From Desulfurococcales archaeon (lineage in GTDB: Archaea > Thermoproteota > Thermoprotei_A > Sulfolobales > Desulfurococcaceae), in the NCBI GenBank assembly GCA_027064845.1, contig JAMOPC010000163.1:1-14263 (forward strand): a stretch of DNA of 14,263 nucleotides, read 5' to 3'. The notes under the pieces were generated by a model, which was not told the DNA's origin, searched no databases, and worked only from the letters and a program-made list of their open reading frames with translations. Both the position numbers and the translations under genes were made by a program. Below are positions 14,073-14,263 of this stretch, piece after piece (position 1 is the first letter of the stretch; each line of letters begins with the position of its first letter).

Positions 14073-14263
14073 ATGAAAACGTATCCTCCATGTGAAGTAA
14101 TTGGAAAGAAAATACTGCCATTGATAAGATCATATGTTGCAAGAGAGCTCATAGAGAAGTACAAGTTCACACAAATGGAAGTTGCTAAAAAACTAGGAAT
14201 AACACAAGCAGCTGTAAGTCAATACCTCCATCATAAGAGAGGGGCAAAATCTATGGAAGAATT
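14073..14263 (+). CDS. HTH transcriptional regulator, 5' part only
   Basis: Only the first 63 codons are inside the window. PPCEVIGKKILPLIRSYVARELIEKY is followed by a helix-turn-helix: FTQMEVAKKLGITQAAVSQYLHHKRG (about 33-58), in which TQAAVSQYL is the recognition helix. This matches the archaeal predicted regulators of the COG2522 type (recall, no search). I take the ATG at 14073 because relatives begin MKxPCE and the TATA distance predicts a leaderless message. GTG 14070 and ATG 14052 are also in frame and open, so the start is not certain. The target genes are unknown. Confidence 0.85.
   Translation, partial: MKTYPPCEVIGKKILPLIRSYVARELIEKYKFTQMEVAKKLGITQAAVSQYLHHKRGAKSMEE

Noticed and set aside
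1..14263. CRISPR arrays, insertion sequences, prophage or defence islands
   Set aside because: No repeated spacer pattern, transposase or integrase motif, or terminal inverted repeats were seen; gene content is housekeeping throughout.

Overview
The window reads as chromosomal DNA of a hyperthermophilic crenarchaeon. It is AT-rich and carries archaeal-only information-processing genes (PCNA, PriS, a GINS-like subunit, TFS, RpoL, Csl4, aIF2 alpha, Nop10, Dph2, ribosomal protein L10e). It uses GGTG-type ribosome-binding sites, archaeal TATA boxes and an intron-containing tRNA-Leu. Gene content plus an Mrp/Mbh-type antiporter subunit suggest Desulfurococcales, most like Staphylothermus. That assignment is recognition of the gene set, not a database match. 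I see no insertion sequence, prophage, CRISPR array or other sign of recent transfer.

Layout. 1-637 (-) is the 5' part of an Mrp subunit D/NuoM-like antiporter gene, cut by the window start. 738-1738 (-) is the aIF2 alpha-nop10 operon with a 4-base overlap. 1807-3837 (-) encodes a large STT3/AglB-like membrane protein with degraded catalytic motifs; a three-helix membrane protein (4009-4389, +) diverges from it. 4394-6753 (-) is a replication operon, pcna-priS-gins15, with each gene overlapping the next. 6838-7367 (-) is tfs plus a 61-residue unknown. 7448-9933 (-) runs METTL5-like methyltransferase, csl4, a DUF2067-like gene, rpoL and then a reading frame that ordinary gene calling would miss. 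A ClpP-fold membrane protease (SDH family) sits on the + strand at 10052-10924. Then come dph2 (10943-11980, -), rpl10e (12104-12628, -), a THUMP tRNA methyltransferase (12697-13743, -), tRNA-Leu(CAA) with a 23-nt intron (13873-13983, +) and the 5' part of an HTH regulator (14073 to the window end, +).

How they work together. Most of the window is a housekeeping block joining replication (clamp, primase, GINS), transcription (TFS, RpoL), RNA decay (exosome cap Csl4), rRNA/tRNA modification (Nop10, METTL5-like, THUMP methyltransferase) and translation (aIF2 alpha, L10e, diphthamide synthesis on EF-2 by Dph2).

The two most useful observations follow. (1) A previously hidden gene lies directly after rpoL. 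It is coupled to it by an ATGA overlap, and its 26-codon zero frame runs into an A_AAT_TTT heptamer immediately before TAG. A -1 shift there opens 87 further codons (113 residues in all). It is either a programmed -1 frameshift gene or a one-base-decayed gene. (2) Six genes share the start signal GGTG-N6-start. With this spacing the GTG of the Shine-Dalgarno sequence always lies in frame three codons upstream, so longest-ORF calling adds false N-terminal residues. The L10e family N-terminus supports the shorter start.
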